Below, piece after piece: positions 7,335-10,552 of a DNA stretch of 10,552 nucleotides (within the stretch, counting starts at the first letter, position 1; the number at the start of each line of letters is the position of its first letter). The notes beneath the pieces are model-generated. The model worked only from the letters and a program-made list of their open reading frames with translations. It was not told where the DNA came from and did not search any database. Where the stretch lies: the NCBI RefSeq assembly GCF_946479885.1, contig NZ_CAMLHM010000087.1, forward strand, positions 1 through 10,552, given 5' to 3'. Origin of the DNA: an uncultured Devosia sp. Lineage in GTDB: Bacteria; Pseudomonadota; Alphaproteobacteria; Rhizobiales; Devosiaceae. Made by a program: the position numbers and the translations under genes.

Positions 7335-7374
7335 TTGTGGGCGCTTGGCGCCTTGATCTTTTGTCGCTTCATGC

Positions 7375-7401
7375 AAACAGGCGGCGGGTGTCCGCCGCCT
7401 G
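7375..7401 (-). terminator. Strong intra-operon hairpin, possibly a partial terminator
   Basis: A perfect 10-bp stem (7378-7387 with 7392-7401, CAGGCGGCGG/CCGCCGCCTG) closes a 4-nt loop. Leftwards it is followed by only TTT and then GCATG. This weak U tract suggests partial termination or protection of the upstream transcript's 3' end. Confidence 0.5.
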
Positions 7402-7417
7402 CTGGCTATTGGATTGC

Positions 7418-7446
7418 AATGTTGACCGGCCGGTGATGCCTGTCAA
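7418..7446 (-). promoter_or_regulatory. Candidate internal promoter with a palindrome in its spacer
   Basis: Leftwards, TTGACA (7446-7441) is a perfect -35 box. A 17-bp spacer and AACATT (7423-7418) follow; the -10 matches at 3 of 6. The spacer contains the perfect 10-bp palindrome ACCGGCCGGT (7425-7434), a classic operator position. It would drive the 351-aa TIM-barrel gene and the last oxidoreductase gene. The weak -10 limits confidence. Confidence 0.35.
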
Positions 7447-7464
7447 TGAGGTACGCACCTCATT
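7445..7464. repeat. Perfect inverted repeat overlapping the end of the 379-aa oxidoreductase gene
   Basis: AATGAGGT (7445-7452) and ACCTCATT (7457-7464) are perfect 8-bp arms around ACGC. The dyad begins within the TAA stop of the upstream gene and overlaps the candidate -35 box at 7441-7446. It could be an operator or a 3' end hairpin; no T tract follows. Confidence 0.55.
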
Positions 7465-8602
7465 ACTTCAGCAGGGCCTGAGCCTGCGCCGGCGAGAGCG
7501 CCAGCGGCCGCTCGCAGGTGGTCGACAAGGTCAGCACCTGGCCGCTTTCGCCAGCCTTGAGCAGGCTGGTCATAACGTCCACCGCATGCAGCGCGACATC
7601 GAGGCCGCAACGCGCACGATAGCCACCTTCGATGGAAGCCATCATGTCGGCGAGGCCCGCGGCGCGATAGTTGGCGCGCGGCTGGTCGGTGTCGAGGCCC
7701 TGATTGGGCTTGCCGAAGGGGTGATCCCACGGGGTGACCTTGGACCGTTCGCCGGCAATGTTTGCCGTGACGAGGTCGCCGCCGAAGAAGTTCGGATCGG
7801 GCACGAAGATCGAGCCATCGGTACCGTAGAGCTCGATATTGTGGTGGCCATGCGCCGCCACGTCCCAGCTGGCGCCGAGGGTGACGATGGCGCCGGAGGC
7901 GAATTCGAGCACACCGTGGATGGTGGTCGGCGTGCCGACCTTGACGAAAGTGCCCTTGTAGGGGCCTTCGGCCGTCACTTCACGTTCCGTGCGGGCCATG
8001 TTGGTGAAGGCCGACAGGCGCTTCACCGGGCCAAGCAGATGGATCAGGTCGGTGACATAGTAGGGACCCAGATCGAGGATCGGGCCGGCGCCGGGCTGGA
8101 AGAAGAAGTCCGGATTGGGATGCCAATGCTCCATGCCACGGCTCATGACGTGCATGGTGCCGCTCATGATCTTGCCGAGCGAGCCACCGTCGATGATCTC
8201 GCGGGCCTGCTGGTGGGCGCCGCCGAGGAAGGTATCGGGGGCCGAGCCAACCTGCAGACCGCGCTCGTCGGCCGCCTTCTTGAGGGCCATGCCCTCTTCG
8301 AGGCTGAGCACGAACGGCTTTTCCGAATAGGCGTGCTTGCCGGCCGAGACGATATCCATCGACACCGAGTAGTGGGTCGAGGGGATCGTCAGGTTCACGA
8401 TGACGTCGATTTCGCTGTTCTTGAGCAGCTCGTCGGGCGTCTGTGCCTTGACGCCGAATTCATCGGCGCGCTTCTGGGCTGCGGCTGGCAGAATGTCGGC
8501 GACCGCACGGACCTCGAGCCCTTTGAACAAGGGTGCGAGCTTGAGATAGGCGGCAGAGATATTGCCGGCACCCATGATGCCGACGCCAAAGGTCTTGGCC
8601 AT
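7463..8602 (-). CDS. Gfo/Idh/MocA-family oxidoreductase (D-Y catalytic type)
   Basis: The 379-aa protein has an N-terminal Rossmann fold with VGIMGAGNIS (7-16), an acidic end to the second strand (AVADI, residues 34-38), VNLTIPSTHY (69-78) and S93-E-K-P96 with the conserved lysine K95. The C-terminal domain begins with GPILDLGPYY (173-182). Here the second catalytic position, four residues after D177, is tyrosine Y181 rather than histidine, unlike the other oxidoreductase in this cluster. A D-x-G-x-Y arrangement is found in glucose-fructose oxidoreductase- and dihydrodiol dehydrogenase-like branches. It should oxidise or reduce a sugar in the cytoplasm; substrate and direction are unknown. 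Its ATG lies 5 bp after the stop of the 249-aa TIM-barrel gene, so the two are translationally close, with GGAAG inside the previous gene's end as ribosome site. Confidence 0.9.
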   Translation of the reverse strand: MAKTFGVGIMGAGNISAAYLKLAPLFKGLEVRAVADILPAAAQKRADEFGVKAQTPDELLKNSEIDVIVNLTIPSTHYSVSMDIVSAGKHAYSEKPFVLSLEEGMALKKAADERGLQVGSAPDTFLGGAHQQAREIIDGGSLGKIMSGTMHVMSRGMEHWHPNPDFFFQPGAGPILDLGPYYVTDLIHLLGPVKRLSAFTNMARTEREVTAEGPYKGTFVKVGTPTTIHGVLEFASGAIVTLGASWDVAAHGHHNIELYGTDGSIFVPDPNFFGGDLVTANIAGERSKVTPWDHPFGKPNQGLDTDQPRANYRAAGLADMMASIEGGYRARCGLDVALHAVDVMTSLLKAGESGQVLTLSTTCERPLALSPAQAQALLK

Positions 8603-8607
8603 TTGGG

Positions 8608-9357
8608 TTACTTCCAATTCTTGGCGGTTGCGATGGAACGCGTGGCGAAGCGCACGGCGTCGAAGGGCTTGTCGTGTTCGGCGACAAAATACTCGGCCTT
8701 GGTCTTGGCCTGCACCTTGCCGATCAGGCTGCCCCAATCGAGAACGCCGTGGCCAACATCGGCCCAACCGTCTTCGTCGAGGTTCTGGCCAGCAGCGGCG
8801 ATGTCCTTGACGTGGACGGCGGTGATGCGGCTGCCATACTTGTCGAACCAGGCAGAGGGATCGGCCTTGCCGCGGACGATCCAGGCCACGTCAGCTTCCC
8901 ATTCGATGCCGGGCGCCTCGTCGAGCAGGATTTCCATCGGGGTGCGGCCCGAAGTGGTCGGCACGAATTCGAAATCGTGGTTATGCCAACCGAAGGCATA
9001 GCCTTCCTTCTTGTAGGTCTCGGCGTGCTTGGCCAGCGTTTCGGCCAGCTGGAGCCACTTGGACTCGTCGGCGCTGCGATCCTCGGCGCCGATATGGGGC
9101 ACGATGATCTTCTTGATGCCGAGGGTTTCGGCCGTCTTGAGGGTCGTGGAGACATCGGCGGCCTGGGCCGGGCCGAAATGGCCGGTCGGCATGGAGAGGC
9201 CGTTCTTCTTCAGATTGGCGGCCAGACCGGCGGCATCGGCATAGAGCCCGCCAAAGCCTTCGACCTGCGTGTAGCCAAGCGAACCGAGGGTGGCGAGGAA
9301 ATCGGGCAGCGAGGGAACGTTCCGCGCGCTGTAGAGCTGGAATGACAAAACAGTCAT
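8608..9357 (-). CDS. Sugar phosphate isomerase/epimerase-family TIM-barrel protein (249 aa)
   Basis: This is a short xylose isomerase-like TIM barrel. Visible features are E33 in QVEGFGG, TGHFGP (58-63), GWHNHDFEF (123-131, with H125 and H127), WEADVAW (153-159, E154 and D156), AVHVKD (180-185, H182), DVGHGVLDWGSL (200-211) and FVAEHDKP (224-231, E227). They supply a typical set of Glu/Asp/His/Glu metal ligands. Family members include isomerases, IolE/IolI-like inosose enzymes and hydratases or eliminases of keto sugars, so only the class is sure. At 249 aa it is shorter than, and clearly different from, the 351-aa TIM-barrel gene downstream. The ATG at 9357 has AGAGG about 6 nt upstream. It ends 5 bp before the next oxidoreductase gene. 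Confidence 0.87.
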   Translation of the reverse strand: MTVLSFQLYSARNVPSLPDFLATLGSLGYTQVEGFGGLYADAAGLAANLKKNGLSMPTGHFGPAQAADVSTTLKTAETLGIKKIIVPHIGAEDRSADESKWLQLAETLAKHAETYKKEGYAFGWHNHDFEFVPTTSGRTPMEILLDEAPGIEWEADVAWIVRGKADPSAWFDKYGSRITAVHVKDIAAAGQNLDEDGWADVGHGVLDWGSLIGKVQAKTKAEYFVAEHDKPFDAVRFATRSIATAKNWK

Positions 9358-9370
9358 TTGGGCCTCTTTG

Positions 9371-9378
9371 TAACGTTA
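9371..9378. promoter_or_regulatory. LacI-like palindrome TAACGTTA upstream of the 249-aa TIM-barrel gene
   Basis: A perfect 8-bp palindrome with a central CG resembles the core of LacI/GalR-family operators. It lies 14 bp from the start codon on the leftward strand, next to the Shine-Dalgarno site. An 8-bp palindrome alone is weak evidence, and no regulator gene is in the window. Confidence 0.3.
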
Positions 9379-9504
9379 GAATGGACAGATGGCATCGCAG
9401 TGGCGGTGCCGAAATAGCGCTGTTTGGGGATCATGTCGCGCCGCGAAGGCAGGCCAACTACCGCAATGGTAATATCGTGCTGACAATGTAGACGAGACGG
9501 GGGC

Positions 9505-9524
9505 GCGGCGCCCGGAGGCGCCGC
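9505..9524 (-). terminator. Hairpin downstream of the ABC ATPase gene
   Basis: A perfect 8-bp stem (GCGGCGCC at 9505-9512 with GGCGCCGC at 9517-9524) closes a 4-nt loop, 20 bp past the ABC stop codon. The leftward sequence after it is GC-rich with no T run, so it is more likely an mRNA 3'-stabilising structure or leaky terminator than a full stop. Confidence 0.45.
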
Positions 9525-9544
9525 AACAGAGTGCAGATCAGTGA

Positions 9545-10552
<1,008 letters not shown>

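Larger units (their letters stand above)
9358..9544 (-). other. 187-bp gap between the ABC ATPase gene and the enzyme genes
   Basis: No gene is visible here. It holds a GC-rich hairpin near the ABC gene's 3' end (9505-9524) and the palindrome TAACGTTA (9371-9378) just upstream of the TIM-barrel gene's ribosome site. It is long for a simple operon gap and could carry a second promoter, but I found no clean -35/-10 pair. Confidence 0.5.

Noticed and set aside
7337..9001. Long (554-codon) open frame on the + strand opposite the sugar enzymes
   Set aside because: It is antisense to two genes with clear family motifs. Its translation is Arg/His/Gly/Val-rich without a recognisable domain, as expected of the reverse complement of GC-rich coding DNA.
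9455..9475. Short dyad TACC-N5-GGTA in the gap after the ABC ATPase gene
   Set aside because: Four-base arms are expected by chance at this length, and no promoter boxes are placed sensibly around it.

Overview
The window is high-GC, densely packed bacterial DNA that reads as chromosome of an alphaproteobacterium. The best lineage markers are a general L-amino acid binding protein (AapJ type) divergent from a cystathionine beta-lyase (MetC), and an NDUFS4-like complex I accessory protein, which among bacteria is typical of Alphaproteobacteria. A 'TTCGACAGGCTCA' intergenic repeat, which I remember from Hyphomicrobiales and sphingomonads, fits too. A Devosia-like or rhizobial relative is my guess, not something the sequence proves. 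I see no insertion sequence, integrase, phage gene or CRISPR array, and no obvious change in base composition.

Left part (1-2672): the N-terminal 180 codons of aapJ run leftwards off the edge. A 223-bp divergent control region follows, then metC (766-1953, +). metC converges on, and overlaps by 19 bp, a membrane PAP2-family phosphatase gene (1935-2672, -).

Middle part (2673-4966): tRNA-Pro(TGG) with encoded CCA (2777-2853) and the NDUFS4-like gene (2892-3197) lie close together on the + strand and end at a strong intrinsic terminator (3220-3255). A TauE/SafE-type membrane permease (3266-4009) and an exported TraB/GumN-family protein (4046-4918) follow as a pair, closed by a bidirectional hairpin (4920-4943).

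Right part (4967-10552): one leftward cluster. In transcription order it holds a CUT1-type sugar ABC transporter ATPase (5' end outside the window), a 249-aa TIM-barrel isomerase/lyase-like protein, a 379-aa Gfo/Idh/MocA oxidoreductase, a 351-aa TIM-barrel protein and a 383-aa Gfo/Idh/MocA oxidoreductase. Two NAD(P)-dependent sugar oxidoreductases, two divalent-metal TIM-barrel enzymes and a sugar importer match the part list of oxidation / beta-elimination / hydration / reduction pathways that pass through 3-keto sugars (the levoglucosan Lgd pathway is the model I know), or of inositol-like catabolism. The substrate cannot be read from the sequence. The gaps in this cluster hold several dyads, a candidate internal promoter, a LacI-like palindrome and a two-hairpin REP-like element, so the cluster is probably regulated as sub-modules.
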